64,000 nucleotides of DNA from Paenibacillus marchantiae (GCF_028771845.1 NZ_CP118270.1:5890001-5954000), one strand, 5' to 3'. Positions 1 to 8,623 are shown, numbered from the stretch's first letter. Made by a program: numbers and translations. The notes: generated by a model from the letters alone, not told the origin.

Positions 1-1237
1 TCTGTCCACCAGACAGAACAACATCCACGCCAAGACTCTGGAAAATCTCTGCAATGCCGTCACCGGAAGATACCGCGATGAAACCATATGGTGCCATCTC
101 ATCTGCTGGGAGCACGGCTTTTTCCACGCTACGCGCCGCTTCAGGCGGAATCTCTGCGAACAGCTCAGGCGAAGGCGCAATGTCCATGCCTGCTGTCAGC
201 AGATCACGATGCTGCTCACGCATATTGAGAATATGAATTTGTGTGATTTCGCCATAACGGAGAGCCAGGTTTAATACATCCCCAGGTGTCTTGGAATGCA
301 CGTGAACCTTAATCACTTCATCGTCAGCAATAATAATGATGGAATCCCCGTTAACTGACAACGCTTTCCGGAATGCTTCGTCATCAAATGCAACACCTGC
401 GTTCTCTCCAAGCTCGCGGTTTATAAAGAACTCCATGTCATACAGGAACTCAATATCTTCCGTTTCCAGTCGCGCCTGGGCAGACATTGGCATCTCTGGC
501 ACGATTACCTGCTGTGCAGGCTTCGCAGAAACCACTTCTGACGGTGCAGCCGGTTTCAATGCAGATGCCGCTACGGTTGGTTGTACGTCTCTCTGGAAGG
601 ATGTACGACTTGCCCCGTCCGTTTGCAACAGAACGTCCATAAAGCCTTCGTAAATATATACAAGCCCCTGGCCGCCTGAATCCACAACACCAACCTGTTT
701 CAATACAGGCAGCAATTCCGGAGTCATTGCCAGTGCTTCTTTTGCTTTTAACAATACTTCATTCATTAATTCAGTTATATCATTCGTCCGTCTTGCGTAG
801 TAGCTGGCATGTTTCGCCGCTTCCTTGGCTACGGTAAGAATGGTCCCTTCAACGGGTTTCACTACGGCTTTATAAGCTGCGTCCACACCGTTCTGCAGGG
901 CTGCGGCGAACTGGAGTGTATTCAGTTCCTCATAAGGAGCAGCTGAACGACTGAATCCGCGGAACAATTGCGATAATATTACTCCGGAATTCCCCCGTGC
1001 GCCCATAAGCAGGCCTTTTGATAAAATACCGGCAGCTTCTCCGATGGAGGCAGAACTCTTGCGTTTAATCTCTGCGACTCCTGCACTCATTGTCAAATTC
1101 ATGTTCGTTCCCGTGTCACCATCCGGCACAGGGAAAACATTCAGGGAATTGACGTGCTCTGCATGCTGTCCAAGTTGTTCCGCTCCGGCAAGTACCATTG
1201 CGGTGAAATCTGTTCCATTTAAAGAACGTATACTCAA
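1..1237 (-). CDS. fakA: FakA/YloV fatty acid kinase, DhaL (DAK2) domain, 3' end beyond window
   Basis: About 412 codons are present and the gene runs off the left edge, so the C-terminus is missing (the family is about 550 aa). The N-terminal DhaL nucleotide-binding domain is clear: the motif NVFPVPDGDTGTNM near residue 30 carries the Mg-ATP aspartates, and GARGNSGVILSQ follows. FakA phosphorylates fatty acids held by a FakB protein and feeds them to phospholipid synthesis. I place the start at a TTG (1235-1237), because AAGGGG lies 8 nt upstream and the reading MSIRSLNGTDF fits family N-termini. A linker rich in Ala and Pro near residues 195-225 separates the DhaL part from the C-terminal domain. 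In B. subtilis the Asp23-family gene yloU precedes yloV, but none is found here. Confidence 0.9.
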   Translation of the reverse strand, partial: MSIRSLNGTDFTAMVLAGAEQLGQHAEHVNSLNVFPVPDGDTGTNMNLTMSAGVAEIKRKSSASIGEAAGILSKGLLMGARGNSGVILSQLFRGFSRSAAPYEELNTLQFAAALQNGVDAAYKAVVKPVEGTILTVAKEAAKHASYYARRTNDITELMNEVLLKAKEALAMTPELLPVLKQVGVVDSGGQGLVYIYEGFMDVLLQTDGASRTSFQRDVQPTVAASALKPAAPSEVVSAKPAQQVIVPEMPMSAQARLETEDIEFLYDMEFFINRELGENAGVAFDDEAFRKALSVNGDSIIIIADDEVIKVHVHSKTPGDVLNLALRYGEITQIHILNMREQHRDLLTAGMDIAPSPELFAEIPPEAARSVEKAVLPADEMAPYGFIAVSSGDGIAEIFQSLGVDVVLSGGQ

Positions 1238-1672
1238 GTGAGAATTCCCCTTCCTAGCTTGATACACGAACATCTTGCACCAAGATGTTATCTGGTCTGT
1301 TCATGCGCAAACGCTTATCGCGTTATTCTTCGTCCATACCTTGTCCGGCACAGGCATAATAATACAACATGTCAGCCGGATTAACGGTCTGGGCGGCCGG
1401 GCAACCGATATCCTGCAATTGCTCTGTTACCCCTAATTCGGGGCATACGGATATGCACCGGTATCAAGAGCCGGCATGAATGCCGCATGGAGACTGGTGC
1501 CAATGATGGAATGCCGCAGCTCACAGCGTTGCCAAAAAAGCAGACCACCGACCCTTTAAGGCCGGTTTTTTCTCCGGCTCCCCCGCGGCAACAGCCTGTT
1601 CAACGCTGTATTATGGACTATTCAACATTGTACTATATTAGACAGGAGAAATAAATAAAGTTTTTGGATCAG
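1238..1672. other. Gene-free spacer upstream of fakA
   Basis: No convincing gene lies between fakA and the rpmB promoter, although B. subtilis has yloU at this place. A perfect inverted repeat, AACATCTTG-CAC-CAAGATGTT, occupies 1269-1289 just upstream of the fakA ribosome site. A GC-rich imperfect hairpin followed by T residues (about 1548-1571, arms ACCGACC and GGCCGGT) could stop transcription arriving on the plus strand. A short minus-strand open stretch ending at about 1327 has no start codon with a ribosome site, so I do not call it. Confidence 0.5.
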
Positions 1673-1702
1673 TTGACGAAGCTTTTTTCAATATGATATT
1701 AT
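1673..1702 (+). promoter_or_regulatory. Probable sigma-A promoter of rpmB
   Basis: TTGACG at 1673-1678 and TATTAT at 1697-1702 are 18 nt apart. Transcription would begin near 1709, giving a leader of about 170 nt before rpmB. Confidence 0.6.
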
Positions 1703-1708
1703 ATTCAA

Positions 1709-1881
1709 GTATTGTTTTATGCAGGTTTAGTAATGGAAATGATCCGGCTATGCCGGCTTGAACAACGCCATTAGCTACTGGAACCTGACCATTGTGGTCA
1801 GGAAGAACAATTTAGCCCGTCTGGAATGGCATTCGTGTCTCCTTAGGGCAACTGGTTATTTTAGGATAGGAGGTGTAATCT
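1709..1881 (+). promoter_or_regulatory. Structured 5' leader of rpmB (candidate L28 leader)
   Basis: Three helices can be drawn by eye. TAATGG (1731-1736) pairs with CCATTA (1768-1773) and encloses a CCGGC-TAT-GCCGG hairpin (1744-1756). CCTGACC (1784-1790) pairs with GGTCAGG (1796-1802). GCCC (1815-1818) pairs with GGGC (1846-1849) just ahead of the AGGAGG site at 1868-1873. Leaders of this kind often bind the ribosomal protein they encode and control translation. That role is inference; I do not recognise a named family. Confidence 0.45.
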
Positions 1882-2070
1882 ATGTCTCGCAAATGTTATG
1901 TGACAGGTAAGAAACCGGGCACCGGTAACCACGTATCCCACGCTAACAACCGTAACCGTCGTTCTTGGGGCGTAAACGTTCAGAAGGTCCGCATTCTCGT
2001 GAACGGTAAACCAAAACGTGTATACGTAAGCACCCGTGCACTGAAAGCCGGTAAAGTGACTCGCGTATAA
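1882..2070 (+). CDS. rpmB: 50S ribosomal protein L28 (bL28)
   Basis: This 62-residue basic protein starts MSRKCYVTGKKPGTGNHVSH and ends in the basic tail typical of bL28. It is part of the large ribosomal subunit near the exit-site region. It has a single Cys near the N-terminus rather than the four-Cys zinc pattern seen in some L28 forms. The start is supported by AGGAGG at 1868-1873. It is transcribed alone, opposite to both neighbours (spoVM and fakA), as in B. subtilis, with its own promoter and leader upstream and a terminator 30 nt downstream. Confidence 0.97.
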   Translation: MSRKCYVTGKKPGTGNHVSHANNRNRRSWGVNVQKVRILVNGKPKRVYVSTRALKAGKVTRV

Positions 2071-2100
2071 TCACGCAAAGCTACTATAAATCGGGTAAGC

Positions 2101-2133
2101 AAAAAGCACCTTGTTCCTTGCAGGTGCTTTTTT
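2101..2133 (+). terminator. Terminator after rpmB
   Basis: AAAAAGCACCT and AGGTGCTTTTTT form a hairpin with a 10-nt loop and a T-run. The A-run on the left arm lets it also act on the minus strand, where spoVM ends. Confidence 0.85.
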
Positions 2134-2266
2134 GGTATTCAGAAATAAAATCATGAATACACACATCAGCATGTGAATGTCCGCCGCATGGCGCTTCGCA
2201 GGTCCGAATTCCAAATGATCCTGAAGCCAAAGCGGCGGTATTCGCCAATGGAACCTTTTAATCATG

Positions 2267-2347
2267 TCAGTTCTTTTGAAACGTATTAAGAATCGCCTTT
2301 ACAAACCCTCCCAAAAACTTCGGCAGTTTGAATGTGTAAAATTTCAT
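2267..2347 (-). CDS. spoVM: Stage V sporulation protein M
   Basis: This 26-codon gene is too short for most gene callers. The peptide begins MKFYTFKLPKFLGG and continues FVKAILNTFQKN. From memory it matches B. subtilis SpoVM (also 26 aa, MKFYTIKLPKFLGG...) almost residue for residue, including the Pro9 that helps the amphipathic helix recognise membrane curvature. SpoVM inserts into the convex outer forespore membrane, anchors SpoIVA to start coat assembly, and modulates FtsH. A GGGAGG site sits about 6 nt before the ATG. The position between the rpe region and rpmB is the same as in B. subtilis. The sigma-E promoter expected from that relative is not obvious to me. Confidence 0.95.
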   Translation of the reverse strand: MKFYTFKLPKFLGGFVKAILNTFQKN

Positions 2348-2420
2348 ACTTCACCCTCCCCATCATGCTCATGCATCCGCCGTATCCTATGCTCCAGGCC
2401 TTCTTTGCCTTAAACACGAC

Positions 2421-2451
2421 AAAAAAGGCTACATGAGAAACCTGCTCATGT
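2421..2451 (-). terminator. Terminator upstream of spoVM, ending the rpe operon
   Basis: On the minus strand ACATGAG-7 nt-CTCATGT is followed by a T6 run (2421-2426). It closes the operon that ends with the small membrane protein and separates it from spoVM. Confidence 0.8.
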
Positions 2452-2514
2452 AACCATATTTATGCGGAACCCTTTGTCCCTATTCCACAATGACGAGCCT
2501 GGTTATCAGGTCAT

Positions 2515-2766
2515 TTAGGTTTGAGTAGGGATATATTGATAAGCAGCGATCATGAATACACTCAATAAGTAATACAGTATGCTGAAAATCACAAAAGTAA
2601 CCCGAAGTCCTGTACGGTCAAATTTGCGGAAGTACATAATGACAACACCAACCCCGATCAATGACGTAATCGCATTGTATGGGGATTGAATAACCGCAAA
2701 CATAGCAAGCACCAGTCCCGTAACGAGACTCGCAGCCATGGTCCACAGCGTCTCCTTGAGGTTCAT
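2515..2766 (-). CDS. Small three-helix membrane protein of unknown function
   Basis: This 83-aa protein has three hydrophobic stretches at about residues 8-27, 32-47 and 57-77, with the charged loop FRKFDRTGLR between the second and third. No family is recognised. Its start lies 2 bp after the rpe stop codon, so it is very likely co-transcribed and translationally linked with rpe. In B. subtilis this place is held by thiN (yloS, thiamine pyrophosphokinase), a soluble enzyme to which this protein shows no resemblance. A strong terminator follows. The frame's compact coupling to rpe argues that it is a real gene, but nothing in the sequence reveals a function. Confidence 0.75.
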   Translation of the reverse strand: MNLKETLWTMAASLVTGLVLAMFAVIQSPYNAITSLIGVGVVIMYFRKFDRTGLRVTFVIFSILYYLLSVFMIAAYQYIPTQT

Positions 2767-2768
2767 GC

Positions 2769-3428
2769 TCAGCCTCCGTAACTACTGCGAATTTCGGCAA
2801 TCGCGGCAGCGCGATCTTCACGTCCAAATACAGCACTTCCCGCAACGAGCACATCCGCTCCAGCTTCAACCACAAGCGGAGCCGTGTCGGCAGCAATACC
2901 GCCATCCACTTCAATATGCACGTCATGACGTCCTTTTTCGTTCAACCAGCTACGAATTTGCTTGATTTTGTTCATCGTGCCAGAGATGAAAGCTTGTCCA
3001 CCAAAACCGGGATTTACGGTCATGACAAGCACCATATCCACATCGTCCAGCACTTCCTGAATAGCACTCGCCGGAGTTCCCGGATTAAGGGCAACCCCTG
3101 CTTTAACTCCCTGTTCCTTAATCAGATGAATAACCCGGTGCAGATGCACACAAGCCTCAGCATGAACCGTAATGACAGCCGCGCCAGCTTTTGCAAATTC
3201 CTCAACATAACGCTCTGGGTTCTCAATCATCAAATGCACATCAAGCGGCAAGCTTGTATGTGGAGCGATCGCTTTTACAATCGCAGGTCCAAGCGTAATA
3301 TTAGGGACGAAATGACCGTCCATGACATCAACATGAATCCAGTCTCCGCCAGCAGCTTGGGCTTCCGCCACTTCCGCGCCGAGACGGGCAAAATCCGCAG
3401 ATAAAATAGATGGGGCAATTTTAATCAT
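2769..3428 (-). CDS. rpe: Ribulose-phosphate 3-epimerase
   Basis: This 219-aa protein is the usual length for the family. It interconverts D-ribulose 5-phosphate and D-xylulose 5-phosphate in the pentose phosphate pathway. TIM-barrel landmarks are visible: IAPSILSADFARLG at the start, the metal-binding HVDVMDGHFVPNIT near residue 33, DVHLMIENPE, VNPGFGGQAF, and EVDGGI near the C-terminus supplying the second catalytic Asp. It starts 1 bp after the rsgA stop codon, so the two are coupled. A second pentose phosphate gene, gnd, lies at the far end of this window. Confidence 0.97.
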   Translation of the reverse strand: MIKIAPSILSADFARLGAEVAEAQAAGGDWIHVDVMDGHFVPNITLGPAIVKAIAPHTSLPLDVHLMIENPERYVEEFAKAGAAVITVHAEACVHLHRVIHLIKEQGVKAGVALNPGTPASAIQEVLDDVDMVLVMTVNPGFGGQAFISGTMNKIKQIRSWLNEKGRHDVHIEVDGGIAADTAPLVVEAGADVLVAGSAVFGREDRAAAIAEIRSSYGG

Positions 3429-3429
3429 A

Positions 3430-4347
3430 TTAATACCTCCGCTTTTTGTCTTTCATTTCTGTAAGGAATTGTTCGTAATGCTTATAACGGCTTTCGGAAA
3501 TCATTCCCTCCGCCTTGGCTGCAATCACCCGGCAACCTGGTTCGTGCGTATGGGTACAGCCTCGAAACTTACACTGATCGGCATATTGAGCGAACTCCCG
3601 GAAGCAAGTGGATAACTCCTCCACACCAATCTCCAGGAAGTCCAGTTGGCTGAATCCCGGCGTATCCGCGACAAAGCCACCATTATCCAGCGGTATGAGC
3701 TCCACGTGCCTGGTGGTGTGTTTCCCTCGGCCAAGGCGCATGCTGATTGCACTGGTCTCCAGAGTTAGACCTGGCATCAAGGCATTCAGCATCGAAGATT
3801 TACCTACACCGGATTGCCCGGAGAATACGCTAATCTTGCCGGCAAGACGCTCCTTGAGCAGTTCATTGCCTTCACCGGTTCGTGAACTGGTAGAGATAAC
3901 TTCATATCCAATTTGCTCGTACATAGCTTTTACTTCTGCTACTGTATCACGGGCATCGTTTTCTGGATCAGCCAGGTCCTGCTTCGTGAGCACAATCAGT
4001 GCATCCAGTCCAGCTTGTTCGATATGTACCAGGAATTTATCCAACAGATTGAGATTCATGTCCGGTTCCTTAACGGAAAATAACAGAACAGCCAGACTTA
4101 CATTGGCAACAGGTGGACGAATTAACTCCGTTTCACGTTTGCGAATCTCATCTACTGTTCCTTCTCCGTTCTCTGTCAGCATATAGCTGACTCGGTCACC
4201 CACAAGTGGTGAAGTACCCCGTTTTCTGAAGATACCTCTGGCCCGGCATTGAACGGCGGAGCCTTCAACCGAAGGCACCCCGCTGTCTTCCAGTGGCATG
4301 ACATAATAGTAACCGCTTAGCGCTTTAACGATGATACCTTCTGGCAT
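3430..4347 (-). CDS. rsgA: Ribosome small subunit-dependent GTPase A
   Basis: RsgA (YloQ/CpgA) is a circularly permuted GTPase that checks late 30S assembly. In this 305-aa protein an N-terminal OB fold is followed by the motif order G4 (LTKQD), G1 (GQSGVGKSS) and G3 (DTPGF). A C-terminal zinc knuckle contains CKFRGCTHTHEPGC. I choose the ATG at 4347 (MPEGIIVKAL) because AAGGAGG lies upstream; an in-frame ATG at 4380 would add 11 residues without a good ribosome site. In other Firmicutes PrkC phosphorylates RsgA, which fits the prpC-prkC-rsgA order here. Confidence 0.96.
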   Translation of the reverse strand: MPEGIIVKALSGYYYVMPLEDSGVPSVEGSAVQCRARGIFRKRGTSPLVGDRVSYMLTENGEGTVDEIRKRETELIRPPVANVSLAVLLFSVKEPDMNLNLLDKFLVHIEQAGLDALIVLTKQDLADPENDARDTVAEVKAMYEQIGYEVISTSSRTGEGNELLKERLAGKISVFSGQSGVGKSSMLNALMPGLTLETSAISMRLGRGKHTTRHVELIPLDNGGFVADTPGFSQLDFLEIGVEELSTCFREFAQYADQCKFRGCTHTHEPGCRVIAAKAEGMISESRYKHYEQFLTEMKDKKRRY

Positions 4348-4409
4348 AGCTCCGTCGCCCTCCTTTAATTTACAGTACATTTACCCTGAACGTCGGCAAT
4401 AAGCCGCCC

Positions 4410-6620
4410 TTATGGACGGCTTGATGCGTTAACGACTTCCTTTTTCTTATCTTTTCCCTTGGCGAGACCATTTCCGTTCTTCATCGCAGAAGTATCTGCC
4501 TCGCCATTTTCCCCTTCACCCTCAACAGGTGTATCCGGTTCACCTTCCTGATTCGTATCCACGGTGCCTTCATCATCACCACCACCGCCTTGTTCAGGCT
4601 CCTCCGTTGTTGGAGGGGGGTCTGCACCCTTCTCAGGCTCAATGGTAGGCATAACTACCGTTCCGTTTTTGGCATCACTATAGGACACCAGATACGTATC
4701 CAAGAATTGGCCATCCCGGTAGACAGAGACAACACCGTCGACGTTAGGAGCCAGAATAAGCGGAATTGTCAGCGTTTGAGCAGACTTGATTGTCCGGGTC
4801 CCCCATTCTTGACTTTTGCCACGAGCATCTTCGAAAGTAATTCGAATTTTGCTGCTCTTTCCTATTTCTTTTGGCGAAACGTTAATGTTATAGGCGTAGT
4901 TCAATGCCTCTGGCGGATATCCAGTACTAATGAAAATGGTGATTTTGTCACCAGGATTCACGTCTGCACCGGCTTCCACAGGCCATTGCTGTGTCACTTT
5001 GCCTTTATCTATAGTGTAGCTCGACTCTTCCTGAACTTGAGCAAGGATTAAACCGGCGGATTGGAGCTTTTTCTCGGCCTCGCTTCGTGTGAGATTTTTC
5101 AAGTCAGGCATTTTTATCGTTTCGGATCCTTTGCTCACAGTCAGAACAATCTGAACCTCTGCTGGATCGTATTCTTCATTCACTCCAGGAGTTTGGGACA
5201 GAACCATACCCGCAGATTTATCATTTGAAAATTCTTCCTTACGCTGAATCTGATCCTCTTTGATATCCAGTTCGGTAAGTTGTTTGACCGCCTCATCGTA
5301 TGACAGATTTTTGAGATCAATCATCTTGGACAGTGCTTTTTCCGCCCCAACACTCAGCTGGACCTCAGAGCCTTCTTTGACGATATCGCCTTCATTCCTG
5401 CTCTGATCGAACACAATACCCGGATCAACGCCTTCCTTGTACTCCCGTATGACATTATCACTGACAACAAGCCCGTTGTCTTGCAACATTTGACGTGCCT
5501 TTTCTTCGGTCTGACTCACAACATTGGGCACCTTCACATCTGGCACAACAAGCATGCCTTTCACGTACCACACAACTCCAACCATCGCGATAAGAATAAG
5601 CACGGTCAACGAGATCAGCAGCGCTGGCTTCTTCCAGTTCTTTGTTTTGGGTTTGCCATTGTTGTTATCTTGGTCAGACTCCATCACGGGTATAGCACCT
5701 GTGGATGTAACTCCACGCGGCTCCGGCTTGATCGCCGGCATAACACGGGTCTGATCGATATCATCCTCATCCGGAAAATTAATCTTCGTTTCATTACGTC
5801 TTTCCGGCATCAGGCAGGTTTCCAGATCCGTCTGCATTTCTTTAGCGGATTGGTAACGCTCCTGCGGATTTTTGCGCATGGATTTCAGAATAACGTTCTC
5901 CACGCTTTGCGGGATAAGCGGATTGAATTTGCGCGGTTCATCAAACTCTTCCTGCAAATGCTTCAAAGCAACGCTAATTGGACTCTCTCCCAGGAACGGA
6001 AGCTGCCCAGTCAGCATTTGATAGAGTACTATACCAAGAGAATATAAGTCCGACTTCTCGCCAGTCACGATGCCTTTGGCATGCTCAGGTGAGAAGTAAT
6101 GTACGGAACCGACCACTGAGCCGGTCTGAGTAATCGTTGTGGACGTAACCGCACGGGCAATCCCGAAATCCGTTACTTTCACACGGCCATTACGACCAAT
6201 CAATATATTATGGGGTTTGATATCCCGATGAATGATCTGATTATGATGTGCATGATCGAGAGCATCTGCAATCTGGGAGGCGATTCGAACGGCCTCGTCC
6301 ACCTGCAGAGGCGCCCGTTCTTTAATAATTTCATTCAGGTTTTTGCCTTCAACATATTCCATGACAATATAATGAACGTCATCTTCCTGCCCTACATCAT
6401 AAACACTAACTACGTTAGGATGTGACAGCGAAGCTGCTGATTGTGCTTCTCTGCGGAAACGGCGGATAAACTCTTCGTCATGAACAAATTGCTGCCGTAA
6501 CACTTTGATGGCAACGTTCCGGTTGAGCAACAGGTCCTGGGCCTTATACACAAGAGCCATGCCGCCACCGCCGACACGCTCGATCACTTCATAGCGTCCG
6601 CCTAGCTGGTGCCCAATCAT
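4410..6620 (-). CDS. prkC: PASTA-domain Ser/Thr protein kinase
   Basis: This 736-aa kinase senses cell-wall muropeptides and phosphorylates cytosolic targets. The kinase domain (about 1-270) has the glycine loop VGGGGMALVY, the ATP lysine K39, HRDIKPHN with D133, and DFG with D151. A single membrane helix lies near residues 331-352 and divides it from about three PASTA repeats (355-570). An extra beta-rich module follows. The tail (about 665-736) is Pro-, Glu- and Gly-rich and ends in a basic stretch; B. subtilis PrkC (648 aa) lacks such an extension. Its start overlaps the prpC stop by 4 bp, so kinase and phosphatase are translationally coupled. Confidence 0.96.
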   Translation of the reverse strand: MIGHQLGGRYEVIERVGGGGMALVYKAQDLLLNRNVAIKVLRQQFVHDEEFIRRFRREAQSAASLSHPNVVSVYDVGQEDDVHYIVMEYVEGKNLNEIIKERAPLQVDEAVRIASQIADALDHAHHNQIIHRDIKPHNILIGRNGRVKVTDFGIARAVTSTTITQTGSVVGSVHYFSPEHAKGIVTGEKSDLYSLGIVLYQMLTGQLPFLGESPISVALKHLQEEFDEPRKFNPLIPQSVENVILKSMRKNPQERYQSAKEMQTDLETCLMPERRNETKINFPDEDDIDQTRVMPAIKPEPRGVTSTGAIPVMESDQDNNNGKPKTKNWKKPALLISLTVLILIAMVGVVWYVKGMLVVPDVKVPNVVSQTEEKARQMLQDNGLVVSDNVIREYKEGVDPGIVFDQSRNEGDIVKEGSEVQLSVGAEKALSKMIDLKNLSYDEAVKQLTELDIKEDQIQRKEEFSNDKSAGMVLSQTPGVNEEYDPAEVQIVLTVSKGSETIKMPDLKNLTRSEAEKKLQSAGLILAQVQEESSYTIDKGKVTQQWPVEAGADVNPGDKITIFISTGYPPEALNYAYNINVSPKEIGKSSKIRITFEDARGKSQEWGTRTIKSAQTLTIPLILAPNVDGVVSVYRDGQFLDTYLVSYSDAKNGTVVMPTIEPEKGADPPPTTEEPEQGGGGDDEGTVDTNQEGEPDTPVEGEGENGEADTSAMKNGNGLAKGKDKKKEVVNASSRP

Positions 6621-7393
6621 GACTCACACCCCGTTTCCGATATCACGGAACCTTCCTTTTGCAGTTCGAATAATGCCACCGTGATATTGTCATCTCCTCC
6701 AGCAAGCAAAGCCAGCTGAAGCAAGCGATCCGCACGATCTTCCAATGCCAGTTCCAGATTACCTGCGACCTGAATGATCTGCTCATTGCTGACCAGATTA
6801 CTAAGCCCGTCACTGCACAGGAGAAGAACTTCGCCTTCTTCCAATTTGACGGTATCCAGATCCACCTTCACTTCCGCGTCTGTCCCAAGTGCACGTGTCA
6901 GCACATTGCGACGCGGATGATGAGAGACATCTTCTTTGCTGATCTGACCATTTTTGAACAATTCATTGACCAGTGTATGGTCCTCGGTCAACTGGATGAC
7001 ATTCTTGTTTGCAATTTTGTATGCTCTGCTGTCACCGATGTGACCAATAACACCTTCCGTATCATTCAATAATGCCGCAACCACGGTAGTCCCCATGTTG
7101 TGGTAATTATCATCCGAGGAGGCAGTACGGAAGATCACTTCGTTGGCATGCAAAATAGCATCGCTCAATGCGGCTGACAAAGACGCATGTGAAAGACCCG
7201 GCTCAAGCGTTCCCAGATCCTGCACCAACGTCTCTACCGCCAGGCGGCTCGCAGTATCTCCTGCAAGATGTCCGCCCATACCATCGGCAACAATACCCAG
7301 AATATAACCTGTATCGAGATTTCGAATCCAGGCTGAATCTTCATTCACCGAACGCACCCGTCCGATATGGCTCACATGAACTGTTTTGATCAA
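6617..7393 (-). CDS. prpC: PP2C-type protein Ser/Thr phosphatase
   Basis: This 258-aa PP2C phosphatase removes phosphate from targets of the neighbouring kinase PrkC. The metal-binding motifs are present: VNEDS near residue 16, VADGMGGH near 35-42, CSDGLSNLV, and GGDDNITVAL near the C-terminus. The sequence GHIGDSRAY is also typical. Its stop overlaps the start of prkC by 4 bp, and it begins 7 bp after rlmN, so it sits in the middle of a long operon. The cytosolic location fits the lack of a signal peptide or membrane segment. Confidence 0.97.
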   Translation of the reverse strand: MIKTVHVSHIGRVRSVNEDSAWIRNLDTGYILGIVADGMGGHLAGDTASRLAVETLVQDLGTLEPGLSHASLSAALSDAILHANEVIFRTASSDDNYHNMGTTVVAALLNDTEGVIGHIGDSRAYKIANKNVIQLTEDHTLVNELFKNGQISKEDVSHHPRRNVLTRALGTDAEVKVDLDTVKLEEGEVLLLCSDGLSNLVSNEQIIQVAGNLELALEDRADRLLQLALLAGGDDNITVALFELQKEGSVISETGCES

Positions 7394-7400
7394 AACGTTC

Positions 7401-8477
7401 TCACCTCAACTCCATATGCTTTGCACGAAGCTGACCGCAAGCGGCAGCAATATCATGTCCCTGTTCACGACGAATGGTTACATTAACACCCTGCTCCGAG
7501 AGAATCTTCTGAAAATTGAAAATGTCGCTTCTGGATGTTCTTACGTACTTGCGCTCAGGTACATGGTTGACTGGAATCAGGTTCACGTGGCACAGCATGT
7601 TCTTAAGCACGCTTGCCAGTTCTGCCGCATGTTCCGGCTGATCATTCACACCACCGATAAGTGCGTACTCAAACGTAATTCTGCGACCCGTTTTCGCCAA
7701 GTAATAACGCAACGACTCCATTACATCCTCAAAAGGAAAACGGCGGTTTACTGGCATCAATTTGGAACGCAATGCATCATTTGGCGCATGGATGGAGATC
7801 GCCAGGTTAATCTGTGTATCTTCATCTGCAAACTTGTAAATGTTTGGTACGATTCCACTTGTGGACACCGTGATATGGCGCTGACCGATATTCAGCCCTT
7901 TTTCGTGAATCATGATACGCAGGAACGTCATTGTTGCTTCATAGTTCTCAAAAGGTTCACCTGAACCCATGATTACGATGCTGCTGACCCGCTCACCGCG
8001 TTCGTCCAAAATTTTCTGGGCTTGCACAACCTGAGCGACAATTTCCCCAGCCGTAAGGTTACGTTTCAGTCCGCCCAGCGTGGATGCACAGAACGTGCAA
8101 CCAATCCGGCAGCCAACCTGTGTTGTTACACAGATGCTGTTACCATAGTTGTGCTTCATGATAACTGTTTCGATCGCATGATCATCATGCAGACCGAACA
8201 GGAATTTCACCGTTCCATCCTTGGATTCAAATTTCGTAATTTCAGTAAGTGTAACGAATTCAAATTGTTCAGTCAGCTTTTCACGCAGCGCTTTGGACAG
8301 GTTCGTCATTTCACTGAAATCATTCACACGTTTCACATAAATCCAGTCGAAGATCTGACCACCGCGAAAAGCCGGCTCCCCGTTCTCAACAGCCCATTGT
8401 TGCAGCTCCTCCAGGGAATAATCATATATAAAAGGTTTCATTTTGTTGTCAACACCTATTCCTTCTTTTCTTTTCAT
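7401..8477 (-). CDS. rlmN: 23S rRNA (adenine2503-C2)-methyltransferase / tRNA A37 methylase
   Basis: RlmN is a radical-SAM enzyme that methylates C2 of A2503 in 23S rRNA and A37 in some tRNAs. The [4Fe-4S] ligands are in GCRIGCTFCAST, and the methyl-carrying cysteine is in the C-terminal DIAAACGQL. It is 358 aa long, the usual length. The annotated ATG has a close GGAAG site about 3 nt away; an internal ATG at 8441 (MKPFIYDYS) is a possible alternative start but has no good ribosome site. It lies 7 bp before prpC. Confidence 0.95.
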   Translation of the reverse strand: MKRKEGIGVDNKMKPFIYDYSLEELQQWAVENGEPAFRGGQIFDWIYVKRVNDFSEMTNLSKALREKLTEQFEFVTLTEITKFESKDGTVKFLFGLHDDHAIETVIMKHNYGNSICVTTQVGCRIGCTFCASTLGGLKRNLTAGEIVAQVVQAQKILDERGERVSSIVIMGSGEPFENYEATMTFLRIMIHEKGLNIGQRHITVSTSGIVPNIYKFADEDTQINLAISIHAPNDALRSKLMPVNRRFPFEDVMESLRYYLAKTGRRITFEYALIGGVNDQPEHAAELASVLKNMLCHVNLIPVNHVPERKYVRTSRSDIFNFQKILSEQGVNVTIRREQGHDIAAACGQLRAKHMELR

Positions 8478-8623
8478 TCTTCCTATTCTATCACAAAGAC
8501 CACTTTACATCCATGTATACCCTTGATGCCTGTACTTCATGCATTATAACACCTCAGTGCCTGCATCGCACCCTATCATCACTTTTTACTGATGTTAAAC
8601 CTTGAGGCTAATCACAAAGAAAT

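Noticed and set aside
1327..1470. Short minus-strand open frame in the fakA upstream spacer that looks mildly protein-like
   Set aside because: No start codon with a ribosome site in frame, in-frame stop upstream, and no recognised family.
2071..2265. Open frame on the minus strand after rpmB
   Set aside because: It contains the rpmB terminator and lies just beyond the spoVM stop; no ribosome site or family match.
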